Shown here: piece after piece, positions 17,093 through 25,691 of the stretch
Layout of the letters: each line of letters begins with the position of its first letter
Numbering within the stretch: the stretch's first letter is position 1
NCBI RefSeq assembly: GCF_900091515.1
Contig: NZ_LT607410.1
Coordinates: 496,001 to 560,000 of the forward strand
Direction of reading: 5' to 3'
DNA: 64,000 bases
Source: Micromonospora purpureochromogenes
GTDB taxonomy: Bacteria > Actinomycetota > Actinomycetes > Mycobacteriales > Micromonosporaceae
Notes under the pieces: generated by a model
Database searches by the model: none
What the model was told of the DNA's origin: nothing
What the model saw: the letters and a program-made list of their open reading frames with translations, nothing else
Made by a program: the position numbers and the translations under genes

Positions 17093-17494
17093 CTACGCAC
17101 CAGACTTCGCGGCGCTGGCTTGGGAGCGTTGGGTGGAATCGCGGTACTGATTCTGCTGTGGGTAGTCGGCGTGACGTCCTACGCCGCAGGCGTCGTGCCA
17201 CCAGGGACGATGGATGCTCCCCGTATGCACTGAGGCTACGTCTTGCCTTTCCGATGCTCACTCCGGAGGGGTCAACCACCCCGCTGACGGGGTTGACCCC
17301 TTCGTCCCGAAGGAACCACCAGCCGTCGATGAGCTGCTTGAGTCTTGGACTCGCCTGTCCAAAGGGTCCACCAGCGTCCACGGGCGTCCGACATTGCTCG
17401 CGCCCGTGGTCACCCAGATAGTCACTCAGCATCGGTCGTCGCGTCCCTCCTCGGCTGCCATGTCACTGGTACGGTTCGCGCAGGAGGCTCTGCG

Positions 17495-17887
17495 ATGTCC
17501 GGCTCAGACGAGCATTGGCCGTGGTTCGCGCGCACAGCCGGGAACCTGGAGGCACCGGTGCCGACACCTCCGCGCCGAACCATGGCAGCGGTGGTGACGA
17601 GCCTAATCGGGGCTGTTCCTGGAATGGTCCTGTCGTTTGCTCCGCTGGCACTCATTCATCAGTATGTGGAGGTGTTCGCGGCCACCGCGACACCGGACAG
17701 CGGGTTTAACATCTATACCCTCGGGGCGCTGGCCTGCTTAGCGCTCGGCGGCTTCCTGCTGGTGAGCGCACTTGTATCGTTGTTCTTCCGGCAGACACGG
17801 GCGCTCGGTATCGGGTACTTGTCTGGGCTCGTAGCCGGGCCTGTCTTCTTCATGTTCGTCCTTGCGGTCACGAGGCTGGCCGCGTAG
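17495..17887 (+). CDS. Small hypothetical membrane protein
   Basis: 130 residues from ATG 17495, with a good AGGAGG seven bases upstream. Three hydrophobic segments (residues ~33-55, 74-95 and 105-128) predict an integral membrane protein. I do not recognise the family. It is island cargo between the ISAs1 and IS110 elements. Confidence 0.6.
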   Translation: MSGSDEHWPWFARTAGNLEAPVPTPPRRTMAAVVTSLIGAVPGMVLSFAPLALIHQYVEVFAATATPDSGFNIYTLGALACLALGGFLLVSALVSLFFRQTRALGIGYLSGLVAGPVFFMFVLAVTRLAA

Positions 17888-17937
17888 GGCCTCTCATGGC
17901 GGCATCATCAGACACAGGTGCTGCTCGCCATCCCGAT

Positions 17938-19112
17938 GCTCCTATGGAGGTCAAGTGGTCAGGGCGGTGAAGTCGGCGACCAGGGCGGTGTAGACGTCGC
18001 GGACGATGTAGCGCTTCAGGCAGCGCAGGATCTCCTGCTTGCTGAGGCCTTCGGTGACGCGTCGGTGGACGTAAGCCCGTGTTCGCTGGTCGTAGCGCAT
18101 GCGACATAGGGCGATGGTGTGCAGGGCGTGGTTGGCGCCGCGGTCGCCTCCGCGGTGGAGGCGGTGGCGGCGCACCCGTCCTGAGCTGGCGGGGATGGGT
18201 GCTGCTCCGCAGAGGTGGGCCAGGGCGGCTTCGGAGTGCAGCCGGTCGGGGTTGTCGCCGGCGGTGGTGAGCAGTTGGGCGGCGACATCGGGGCCGACAC
18301 CGAACAAGGCCGTGGTGCGGGGTGCCGCTTTCCGGACGATGGGTGTCACCTGCCGGTCGAGGGTGGTGATCTCCTCGGTTAGGGCGGTGACCCGGCGGGC
18401 GAGTCCGGCCAGGGCTGCGGCGGTGGCGTGTTCCGGTTCGTGAAGTCTGGCTGGGTCGTAGGTCAGCGTGGCGCATCGGCTGACCAGCACGGCAGCGCTG
18501 ACCCTGGTCAGGTGGGCTCGCAGGGGTTCGGGGGCGGCGGCGACCAGGCCGCGCATCTGGTTGAGGGCGGCGGTGCGGGCCTTGACCGCTCCTCGGCGGG
18601 TGACCCTCAGGGCGCGGATCGCCTCGACCGGCCCGGTGCGGGTCTTCGGCGTGCCCGTCGCGGTGCCAGCAAGGGTTGCCCGGGCGGCGGCGATCGCGTC
18701 GATCGGATCGGACTTGCCCTGGGCGCGGCGAGCGCGGCGGTCCGGCCGGTCCACCTCCACGACGGCGATCTTTTTGCTGGTCAGGTAGCGGGCTAGGCCG
18801 GCGCCGTAGCTGCCGGTGCCCTCCACGCCCACGGCGGTTACCCGTCCGAAGGAGCGCATCCAGGCCAGCAGATCCGCGTAGCCGGCGGTGGTCGCGGGGA
18901 ACTCGGCGTCGGCCAGGAGCCCGCCGGTGCTGTCGATGACGGCGGCGTGGTGGGTGTCGCGGTGGGTGTCGACACCACCGATGAGAGATCGCTTCTTGGC
19001 TGCCATGCTGGTGAGGTCCGCCTTTCTCGTGTGCGTCGAGAACACGTGGACACGTCGCCGGTCAGGCGATGCGGACAACACAGTGGTGGGTGCCTCTCGC
19101 ACAGGCTCCTAT
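17938..19112 (-). mobile_element. IS110 family insertion sequence
   Basis: It holds the IS110 transposase. The 8-mer GCTCCTAT occurs at 17938-17945 and 19105-19112, consistent with the short core repeat left by IS110 insertion. No long inverted ends are present, as expected. The left non-coding end (19007-19104) contains short stem-loops such as ACGTG-TC-CACGT and could encode the bridge RNA. Exact ends are inferred. Confidence 0.7.
17951..19006 (-). CDS. IS110 family transposase
   Basis: About 351 residues from ATG 19006. The N-terminal DEDD (RuvC-like) domain shows GGVDTHRDTHHAAVID, AVGVEGTGSYG and GKSDPIDAIAAA. The C-terminal transposase-20 domain shows LFGVGPDVAAQLL, LAHLCGAAPIPASSGR and the serine region. 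It looks complete. The in-frame extension to 19102 would lie in the non-coding end and is not used. Confidence 0.92.
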   Translation of the reverse strand: MAAKKRSLIGGVDTHRDTHHAAVIDSTGGLLADAEFPATTAGYADLLAWMRSFGRVTAVGVEGTGSYGAGLARYLTSKKIAVVEVDRPDRRARRAQGKSDPIDAIAAARATLAGTATGTPKTRTGPVEAIRALRVTRRGAVKARTAALNQMRGLVAAAPEPLRAHLTRVSAAVLVSRCATLTYDPARLHEPEHATAAALAGLARRVTALTEEITTLDRQVTPIVRKAAPRTTALFGVGPDVAAQLLTTAGDNPDRLHSEAALAHLCGAAPIPASSGRVRRHRLHRGGDRGANHALHTIALCRMRYDQRTRAYVHRRVTEGLSKQEILRCLKRYIVRDVYTALVADFTALTT

Positions 19113-19774
19113 CAGGTCACGACGCCTGACCGGTGACATGCAGCTGCCGGGGCCACCGAGCTGGCCGACGAATCGGGATGAGGACAGCTACCGTCGGTCT
19201 GCCGGTGAGTCAGACCAACCCGGCGACCCACCCCACCATCCTCACTGTCTGCCGTCGACCCGCCCACAGGGGGAGCGGGCTGCCGCCCGGCCCGCCACGT
19301 CAAGCGGACCTTGACGGCTCGTACGGACGCTGGCGGGTCGGGCGGTGGTCTGCTCGGCTTGCCCGGGTCGATGGCAGGCGGGATGGCTTACCGCAACCAC
19401 CCACGGACCGTGACCCACCGGCTGAGCCCCGGCCATCCTGGAGCCGGAGCGCCCCCGCCGGAGGCGCAGTGACCGCAATCCCGCGACCGCCGCCAGCTCG
19501 CCGACGCGGCCGGCGTGCGCTCCCCTACGCCGCGCGGGTTATGGCCGCGCGGCCCGCTCGGCTGCCGGCCCACCACACCACCGGTCAACGGTCTGTCGTT
19601 CTGCGGCGGCTTTCCGGGCTTTCGGCTCTCCGCGCCAGCCGCCGGGCATCAGGCGTGACGGCCGCAGAGCGACAGCGGCAGCGGCCGGCGCGCGCCCTAG
19701 CGGCGCGCGTGCGGCCCGATCAGGGCCGCCTTGAAGACGTACAGAAAGTTCTCACCACTTCGCCGGCAGTCGCC
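19113..19774. other. Non-coding stretch between IS110 and the ltrA unit
   Basis: I see no convincing gene. Open frames here have poor composition (Arg/Pro/Ala-rich) and no recognisable motifs. It contains two stem-loops: CGTCAAG-CGGAC-CTTGACG near 19300 and GCGCGCC-CTAGC-GGCGCGC near 19695. The last 15 bases (19760-19774) are one copy of the direct repeat that flanks the ltrA unit. Confidence 0.55.
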
Positions 19775-21358
19775 TGTCCGGTCTCAGGACCTGCGTGGAC
19801 ATATCGATATCAGGACCTGGGTGACACTCCGCCCTCCGTAGCACCGGCCGACGCTTGGCCAAGGTCGACGAGCTAATCCGAACCCGCGGCTTCAGCTGAT
19901 GGGTGAAACTCCGTCGACTGTCGGTTCCCAAGATCGCGCTAGGTGTTCTGCCGTGGCGAGCGGCTTCGTCGTTCCTGGCTCGTTTGGATGGAGTGATACG
20001 AGAGGAAGCGCCATGACCATGTTGGGACTCTGCGTCCGACTGATGACGGATGGATGAGCCGGGCGGCGAGCGGCTCGTACGCGAGGAAGCCGGCTGGATG
20101 CGGGCGAGCTTCCTGGAGCTGCTCTTCGATCTTGTCTTCGTGTTCGCGCTCAATCAGGTCAGCTTGCGGCTGGTCAACGACTTCAGCACCGGGCACGAGC
20201 TCCTGATCGGTGAGGCTGCCCCGACCTTGCTGCTGTTCCTGGCGCTCTGGGTCCTGTGGCTGTCGACAGTCGCCTTGACCAGCCGACGACGTCCGGATTT
20301 GCTGCTGGTCCAGATTCTCGTCTTCATGTCGATGGCCGGCGCCGTGGTGATGGCCGTCGTGGTACCGCAGGGGTTCGAGCAGCGGGCTCTCGTCTTCGCC
20401 GGCGCATATACGGCGGTCCGGATAAGCCGCCTGCTGCTCCTCCTGGTCGTCCGCCGTCAAACGGACCCCGTGGCGATTGCCGTGAGCGCGGTGCTGTGGA
20501 TCGTGGGTGCGCTGGTGCCCGACCAGGGTCTCCGCGCCGTGCTCTGGGCCCTCGCGCTGGCCATCGGCTACGTCAGGGGCACGGCCGCTTTTGAGCGATT
20601 CGCTGGCGTACCAATCGCGGGTGAGCACGTGGCCGAGCGGTTGCAGCAGTTCTATTTGATCACGTTAGGTGAGGCGATCTTCGTGGCTGGCAAGGGGCTC
20701 AGCGCCAGTGACTTAGGCACCCCGCATGCGGCCGGGTTCGGGCTTGCGTTCGTCGCCATCGTGCTGCTCTGGCGGGTCTATTTCTACCGGGCCGGCGCGA
20801 CCCTGCCGCTGGCCATCACGGGTGCTCGGAACCCGCTCCGGCAGTCCGTGGCGGTAGCCGGGACTCACCTGCTCATGATCGCCGGTGTCTTCCTGGCCGG
20901 TGTCAGCTTCGAGCTGTACATCATGCAGCCGCTCGGCCGGCCGGAACCGAACTGGCTCATCGCCATCCTCGGCGGGCCCGCGCTGTTCCTGGCCGGCCGG
21001 TCACTTCTCGAACTGCAGGCCTTCAGCCGAATCTCCCGATCGCGGCTGGCCGGCCTGCTCGCCCTGGGCCTCCTGATCCCGGCCACCTGGCACCTGCCGC
21101 CCCTGGCCGCCGGTGGCGCCGCCGCTGCCGTATTGGCCGGAGTCGCCGGCTCGGACGCTTGGCGCGCCCGCGGCCGCGCACCCGAGGCACCCGCCCCACG
21201 GATCTGACCCACCACGGAATCCCGGTCCTTCACGGGCGAACCGTCAGGGCCAGGGATCAGACGGGCCTCAAGAAATACCCAACGCCAAAAGGTCGTCCAG
21301 CCGGACGTGTCGCCCACGTCCCGAGACTGGTCTGTCACGCAGGTCCTGAGACCCGACA
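19775..21358 (+). mobile_element. Inverted-repeat-bounded unit carrying ltrA, no transposase
   Basis: The ends are 23-bp inverted repeats with one mismatch (19775-19797 and 21336-21358), starting TGTC and containing GTCTCAGGACCTGCGTG. They are immediately flanked by identical 15-bp direct repeats TCGCCGGCAGTCGCC (19760-19774 and 21359-21373). Each end has a second, internal copy of the CAGGACCTGxGTG motif 25-26 bases inward (19811-19825; 21311-21325, diverged). This is a transposon-like architecture. The only gene is ltrA. The family is unknown to me. Confidence 0.7.
20050..21207 (+). CDS. ltrA: Low temperature requirement protein A family membrane protein
   Basis: 385 residues with about ten hydrophobic segments. 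The LtrA signatures are FLELLFDLVFVFALNQVS near the N-terminus and HVAERLQQFYLITLGEAIF mid-protein, where the conserved acidic residues sit in membrane helices. LtrA proteins are multi-spanning membrane proteins of unclear function, named for a Listeria cold-growth mutant. ATG 20050 begins just before the conserved core. It is the sole gene of the inverted-repeat unit. Confidence 0.87.
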   Translation: MDEPGGERLVREEAGWMRASFLELLFDLVFVFALNQVSLRLVNDFSTGHELLIGEAAPTLLLFLALWVLWLSTVALTSRRRPDLLLVQILVFMSMAGAVVMAVVVPQGFEQRALVFAGAYTAVRISRLLLLLVVRRQTDPVAIAVSAVLWIVGALVPDQGLRAVLWALALAIGYVRGTAAFERFAGVPIAGEHVAERLQQFYLITLGEAIFVAGKGLSASDLGTPHAAGFGLAFVAIVLLWRVYFYRAGATLPLAITGARNPLRQSVAVAGTHLLMIAGVFLAGVSFELYIMQPLGRPEPNWLIAILGGPALFLAGRSLLELQAFSRISRSRLAGLLALGLLIPATWHLPPLAAGGAAAAVLAGVAGSDAWRARGRAPEAPAPRI

Positions 21359-21407
21359 TCGCCGGCAGTCGCCGGCAGTCGGCCGGGCGAAGTTGCGAAA
21401 TGGCTGT

Positions 21408-22091
21408 TCAGGCTGCGTAAACGGCGGTGGCGTCGTCGCTGCGCTTGTTGCGTGCCCACTTCATGCAGGACGGGTCGGCAGCCTCGATGGCGCGTACCCG
21501 GCGGATCAGCTCGGTGGGTCCGTTCTGCTCTAGGACTTCGAGCACGTCGGGCCAGTCGAGCAGGCCGAACAGGGCGACCAGGCGGGCGGCTCCGTCGGTG
21601 AGCACGTCGACGCGTCGGACGTTGTCGAGCGGGACTTCTCCGGTGATGGCGTGCTGGGCGGCGAACGGGTCCGCGGCTGCCACCCAGTAGCCTCCGGGTT
21701 GGTTGATGACCTGGATGCCATCGGCGGTGTCGATGAGCACCGTGACGTCACCGAGCACGAGGTATTCCAGCGCGGTGTCCTTGAGCCGCAGCATTGCGGT
21801 GGCTGCCGACGGTGTGCCGGGGTGGCTGAGGTCGCAGGTGTCGCGGTGCTGGTCGGCGGTGAACCGGATGCCGTACATGAGCGCATTGGCTAGCTCGGAG
21901 TCGCGGTCGGCGGCCAGTCCGGCGAGGGCTGAGCCGAGCTTGGCGGAGTACCAGGCGATGCCGTGGCTGCATCCGGTGCCGGTGCGGGCGGTGGCTCCGT
22001 CGAGGACCACAATCAGGCTCTCGCTGGCCATGGCCCAATCCTCATTGGGCGACTTCGGGTTGCCGGCCTCGGAGGCAGTCGCGACGCGCAT
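21408..22091 (-). CDS. PP2C-like protein phosphatase domain protein
   Basis: 227 residues with degenerate PP2C motifs in order: N-E-D-W near residue 16, VVLDGAT, LEYLVLGDVTVLI, DVLTDGAARLV and RSDDATAVYA. The metal-binding Asp residues (L-D-G, L-G-D, L-T-D-G, S-D-D-A) seem kept, so serine/threonine phosphatase activity is plausible. The start overlaps the stop of the upstream gene (TGATG), so the two were a coupled operon. Confidence 0.72.
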   Translation of the reverse strand: MRVATASEAGNPKSPNEDWAMASESLIVVLDGATARTGTGCSHGIAWYSAKLGSALAGLAADRDSELANALMYGIRFTADQHRDTCDLSHPGTPSAATAMLRLKDTALEYLVLGDVTVLIDTADGIQVINQPGGYWVAAADPFAAQHAITGEVPLDNVRRVDVLTDGAARLVALFGLLDWPDVLEVLEQNGPTELIRRVRAIEAADPSCMKWARNKRSDDATAVYAA

Positions 22092-22656
22092 CAGGCCACG
22101 CCCTCGCTACGGTAGATCGGCGTCAGCGCGTCGACCTTCCTGATCGCGCGGGTGGCCGGGTGGTACGTGCAGGCCACCAGCAGGGAGAACCGGCGGTTCT
22201 TCACCTCGCGGTACAGCTCGTCCACGTGGTCTTCGAGGTACTGGGCGACGCCGAGGGTGCCCATGGCGTGGATGCCGGCGAGGTACAGGAACGTGCCGCG
22301 TCCGTCCGGACGAGGAAGCCGGCCGATGTACCCGTAGTCGACCGGCTCGCCGGTGTCCGACGGCGAGCGGAACTCCTCCCTGGTTTGGTGGTTCACCAGG
22401 TACAGGCCACCGTCGTCCTTGCCGAAGCCCAGCTTCGGGTCAGAGGCGAGCACCTGCCCGACGAACGGCAGAATCCGAGGGCTGCCGACCACGACCAGGT
22501 TCGTGCGGTTCAGGTCGACCATGCCCGGAGGTGGTACCACCTCGTACTCGGTCTTCAGGCCAAGCCCCCGGGCGAGATTGGACAGCTTCTGGTACGCGGC
22601 AAGCATCTCGGCGGAGACGACCGCGTACGGGTCCTTCTTGCCCGCCTCGAACTTGC
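22091..22656 (-). pseudogene. 5'-truncated partner of the PP2C-like gene
   Basis: The open frame reads from about 22656 (A-G-K-F-E-A-G-K-K-D-P-Y-A-V-V) through NLVVVGSPRILPFVGQVL, DYGYIGRLPRPDGRGTFLYLAGIHAMGT and the end RSEGVA. I recognise this as the C-terminal domain of actinobacterial proteins that often carry an N-terminal HTH. The HTH part is absent because at ~22656 the sequence switches to an integrase fragment on the other strand. An internal ATG at 22606 could still give a short product. Confidence 0.6.
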
Positions 22657-22869
22657 CTGCGGCATACCGGCAACACCCTGGCGTCTCGGACCGGTGCCAG
22701 CCTGGCCGACCTCATGGCCCGGATGGGCCACGCCTCGACCCGCGCCGCGATGATCTACCAGCACACCGCCCGGGAGCGCGACGAGCACATCGCTGACGCG
22801 CTCAGCTCGCAAATCAAGCAGAGCCAGGATCGGGCACGTAGCGGGCACGACCAGCGCAAGAAGCGGTAG
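22656..22869 (+). pseudogene. Tyrosine integrase C-terminal fragment
   Basis: From about C22656 the + strand encodes L-R-H-T-G-N-T-L-A-S-R-T-G-A, then LMARMGHASTRAAMIYQH with the catalytic R, H and Y positions, and a basic tail ending at TAG 22867-22869. It is homologous to the integrase end at 28248-28391. Everything upstream of the catalytic RHTG box is lost. It lies 51 bases from scar C, the position expected for an integrase gene. Confidence 0.82.
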
Positions 22870-22920
22870 GAACGACCGAGGCCCCAGCCAGGAAACCTGT
22901 CCTGAGCTGGGGCCTCGCGG

Positions 22921-22964
22921 TGGAGCGGGTGACGGGAATCGAACCCGCACTGTCAGCTTGGGAA
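22921..22964 (-). repeat. attachment-site scar C (tRNA-Gly 3' half)
   Basis: 44 bases identical to 28590-28633. It is preceded by a GAGGCCCCAGC...GCTGGGGCCTC stem-loop (22878-22917), like the one before scar A. Downstream sequence also resembles that after scar A, including the arm-type repeat. Confidence 0.9.
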
Positions 22965-23050
22965 TTAGACAAGATCGGGTGTTGCCGCAGCTTCACTCCC
23001 TGGCGGCAGGGTCTCGGTTGGCCTGGTTTGACCCCTGCTACCACCGGCTT

Positions 23051-23068
23051 GTGGCCCGTGGATGGCCC
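23051..23068 (+). repeat. Arm-type repeat beside scar C
   Basis: GTGGCCCGTGGATGGCCC, identical to 28500-28517 and one base different from 12023-12040. Likely an integrase arm site of the last integrated element. Confidence 0.5.
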
Positions 23069-23244
23069 GACCGCCGACCCTTGTCACACGCAGATCGCAC
23101 GGGCGGATCTCGCTCTAGTGACTGACACCCCGAGTGCTGCTGGCGGACGGATCCGGGACAGCGGTGGAACGCCCGGATCTGCCAGGCTGCCCGCTGACCC
23201 GCCCTGGTGTTCCGTGGCGGACCGGCGTAGCGAAGGGACAGAGC

Positions 23245-23757
23245 ATGGCCGAGCAGCCGGCCCCACCGCGGTTGGCACCAACCGCACCACACCTGGTGAA
23301 TCCGGTCCGCTTGGCGGTGGGGCAGATGGTTGTGGTCGGTGCGGCGGCCGCCCTGTTCTTGCGAGGGACCACCAGCGGCCCATGGGTGCTATTCGCGCTA
23401 TTTGTCGGGCTGCACGTCGTGCTGCTCGTCGGCGCGGCGGCGCTGCTGGCGCTGACCTACCTGCTCGGCACGCTTACCCGCCATGGGTCGAGGCTGACCG
23501 AGAGTTTCGGCGGTCGGTTCGGCTGGACCCTGCTCATCTGGGCCGTCGGCGCCGCACTCGTCGGCTACGGCCGTGCCGCCCTCCGCCATCTGGGTTTCGA
23601 GCCCGACCGGCATCCCGAGGTCGGCCACTGGCTGCTGGGCGTGGGGGTGTCGCTAGTGGTGGGCGCCTTCAGCCGGTCACGACAGGTACGAGTCGGCTCG
23701 GCCGCATTGCTCGCGATCTTCGTCGTGGTCACCGCGGCCCTGCGAACCGTCAGCTGA
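23245..23757 (+). CDS. Hypothetical membrane protein
   Basis: 170 residues from ATG 23245 with a GAAGGGA ribosome site. Four to five hydrophobic segments (residues ~25-45, 48-75, 93-110, 128-145 and 150-168) predict an integral membrane protein. The family is not recognised. It is the first gene inside the element bounded by scar C and tRNA-Gly. Confidence 0.68.
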   Translation: MAEQPAPPRLAPTAPHLVNPVRLAVGQMVVVGAAAALFLRGTTSGPWVLFALFVGLHVVLLVGAAALLALTYLLGTLTRHGSRLTESFGGRFGWTLLIWAVGAALVGYGRAALRHLGFEPDRHPEVGHWLLGVGVSLVVGAFSRSRQVRVGSAALLAIFVVVTAALRTVS

Positions 23758-23801
23758 CCACCTCGCCGATCGCCTTTCGTGAGCCAGGCGTCTCCTCGTC
23801 C

Positions 23802-23845
23802 TGCGCACCCGACGAGACTCGAACCCCTAACCTTCCGATCCGTAG
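23802..23845 (-). repeat. tRNA-Arg(ACG)-like 3' remnant
   Basis: The reverse complement reads CTACGGATCGGAAGGTTAGG then GGTTCGAGTCTCGTCGGGTG and CGCA: the anticodon loop, variable and T arms and acceptor of an arginine tRNA (ACG). There is no 5' half. It looks like the att scar of an element that used tRNA-Arg, carried here inside the tRNA-Gly island. Confidence 0.55.
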
Positions 23846-24062
23846 CCTCGGCGAGGCTGTCCGGCACGATTCATCCTCGGCTTTCACCCCTGTCCCTACG
23901 CCCACTGGTGTCCTCAACCGTCTCCACCCGTGCAGCGCCGTTGCTGTCACCACGCCTTCGACCGCGATCGAATGGCGGTCCTCGGCGGTGCGTCGATCCG
24001 GCTGCGCTACGTTGCCAGGATGAGCGGCGGAGAGGGCACCTGCCGCTCGACTTGGCTTGAAT

Positions 24063-24979
24063 GAGCCATTTTCATCCTGCGTAGCGGTTTGCTTCGACAT
24101 GGTGCAAGACGAGGATGGCCTGCACGATCGCGGTGGCGCGGCGCGGGCAGCAGCGCAGCTTGGCCAGGATCTTCCAGGTCTTGAGCGTGGCAATGGCCCG
24201 TTCGCCGCGGGCTCGGATCCTCGCGTGCGCCCGGTTGACCGTCTTCTGCCGGCGCGACAGTTTCGGCCGGAAGCGGCGCCGCTTGAACGGCGTGCGCACG
24301 CTGCCCCGCGCGCCCTGGTAGCCCTTGTCGGCGAAGGTCATCACGTCCGCGCTGGTCAGCGCTTCGATGATGCCGTGGATGCGGGCGGCGGTGAGGTCGT
24401 GCGCCGAGCCCGGCAGTGCCGGTGAGGCCCAGACGAGCCGGCCGGCGGCATCGGCGATGACCTGCACGTTCACGCCATGGCGCTTGTGCTTGCCGGAGTA
24501 GTACGGCTTCTGGTCTGCCACCCGGTCGATCGGAATCAACGTGCCGTCCAGGATCGCGTACGCCAGTTGCCGGATACGCCGCATCGCCGTGGCCAGATCC
24601 TCGGCGACCGCTGCGAGCAGCACGATCGCTTCCTGTACGTAGCGCCAGGCGGTGGCGACGCCGACGGCGAACCCGGCGGCGAGCCGGGTATAGGTGTCGC
24701 CGTTGCGCAGGTGGGCCAGGGCGAGCAGCGCCTGCCGGCCCGGATCGAGGCGCCGCCACCGGGATCGATGCTGGTTGCGGTGCTGGCGGATGAGGTCAGC
24801 GAGGTGGTTCAGGGTGCGGCTGGACAGCGAGATCGTGGAAGGGTAAGACAGCACGGGCGAGGCTCCCGGTCGGGGCATCGGATCTTGGTCGACTGCTGTC
24901 TTACCTGGAGCCTCGCCCTCATCGATCCCCGGGCTCGCCGCACCTGCCCTGAGCTGCAAGATCAGCTTGGAAAAGGCTC
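24063..24979 (-). mobile_element. IS5 family insertion sequence (DDE_Tnp_4 type)
   Basis: About 917 bp. Ends begin GAGCCATTTTC on the left and GAGCCTTTTCC on the right (reverse complement). The trinucleotide AAT directly repeats at 24060-24062 and 24980-24982. Short imperfect ends make the exact limits provisional. Confidence 0.72.
24072..24878 (-). CDS. IS5 family transposase
   Basis: About 269 residues from ATG 24878. An HTH-containing N-terminus (LALAHLRNGDTYTRLAAGFAVGVATAWRYV) is followed by the DDE domain: AILDGTLIPIDRV (first Asp), GSAHDLTAARIHG, MTFADKGYQGA (second Asp) and RGERAIATLKTWKIL (Glu). The gene is complete. A longer frame to 24959 exists, and a GTG about 30 bases downstream is another possible start. 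Confidence 0.9.
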   Translation of the reverse strand: MPRPGASPVLSYPSTISLSSRTLNHLADLIRQHRNQHRSRWRRLDPGRQALLALAHLRNGDTYTRLAAGFAVGVATAWRYVQEAIVLLAAVAEDLATAMRRIRQLAYAILDGTLIPIDRVADQKPYYSGKHKRHGVNVQVIADAAGRLVWASPALPGSAHDLTAARIHGIIEALTSADVMTFADKGYQGARGSVRTPFKRRRFRPKLSRRQKTVNRAHARIRARGERAIATLKTWKILAKLRCCPRRATAIVQAILVLHHVEANRYAG

Positions 24980-25012
24980 AATGGTCTACGTACTAGTCGA
25001 TCTACGCTTTCG

Positions 25013-25549
25013 ATGCCTACGTCGCAGGATCGAGGTCACGTGTTCGCCGGGCACGCTCGCTCTTCCTCACCTCAGTCAGACCGACGCTGGGCGCTGGTCA
25101 CTCTGTTAGGAGTGCGTGCGCTCCTGGTCGGGGCCACCCTCGTCTGGCCCTACCTGAAGTACAGCGACGCGGAAGAGCGGACGGCCGCACGTCACTTGGA
25201 CAAGGTGAGGGTCACGGGCTTTGAGTACCGTGGCGAGGACTACGCCAACTTTCAGGCTGTGTCGAGAATCTGGATTCAGACAGGTAGGCCAGTCGACGCC
25301 GCGTCTGCGATTCAATACGACGGTCGCCAGCTACGCCGCGACTACCCGAATGGGCCTCCCCGGAGTCGATTCGAGGAGGAGCTAGGTTGGTTACGGGTGG
25401 ACGAGCGTTTTCCCTGCGTACTCAACGCATACCAAGTGCGTGAAGTCCTCGGCTCAAGGGTCGCGGACCTAACATCCTCCGAAAGGCGCGCGATCGAGCG
25501 GGGGGCAGCCACGTTGGTCCGAGTCGTCGTCGTATGCGGCAAAGGCTAG
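25013..25549 (+). CDS. Hypothetical membrane-anchored protein
   Basis: Up to 178 residues. One hydrophobic stretch near residues 28-47 (VTLLGVRALLVGATLVWPYL) is followed by a soluble domain (DKVRVTGFEYRGEDYANF..., GWLRVDERFPCVLNAYQVREVLG). The composition is acceptable for a protein, but the start is uncertain and the family is not recognised. Confidence 0.45.
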   Translation: MPTSQDRGHVFAGHARSSSPQSDRRWALVTLLGVRALLVGATLVWPYLKYSDAEERTAARHLDKVRVTGFEYRGEDYANFQAVSRIWIQTGRPVDAASAIQYDGRQLRRDYPNGPPRSRFEEELGWLRVDERFPCVLNAYQVREVLGSRVADLTSSERRAIERGAATLVRVVVVCGKG

Positions 25550-25691
25550 GCGTCGCACCTGGGCGGCCTGAGGTTTAGAAGAAGATCGCGGATGGCTGAT
25601 CAAGTTACTGCCCACCTGGTCAGCCGGTCCGTCGTTGTCGGCTAGCGTCGGTGTCAGCGGGCGTACTTGGCTGTACGGATGGCTGTACGGG

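Larger units (their letters stand above)
15551..17233 (+). pseudogene. Small membrane protein gene disrupted by ISAs1
   Basis: The coding part before the insertion, from ATG 15551 (MEIPLLRSDWVSRACGALVA and so on) to ...M-R-L-L-R-T at 15757, continues in frame after removal of the element and one 9-bp repeat: L-R-T-R-L-R-G-A-G... to TGA 17231-17233. The restored product has about 115 residues and three hydrophobic stretches. Function unknown. The insertion is recent enough that no other damage is seen. Confidence 0.7.

Noticed and set aside
19133..19876. Long open frame between IS110 and ltrA
   Set aside because: Arg/Pro/Ala-rich composition, no motifs or ribosome site, and it crosses the inverted end of the ltrA unit.
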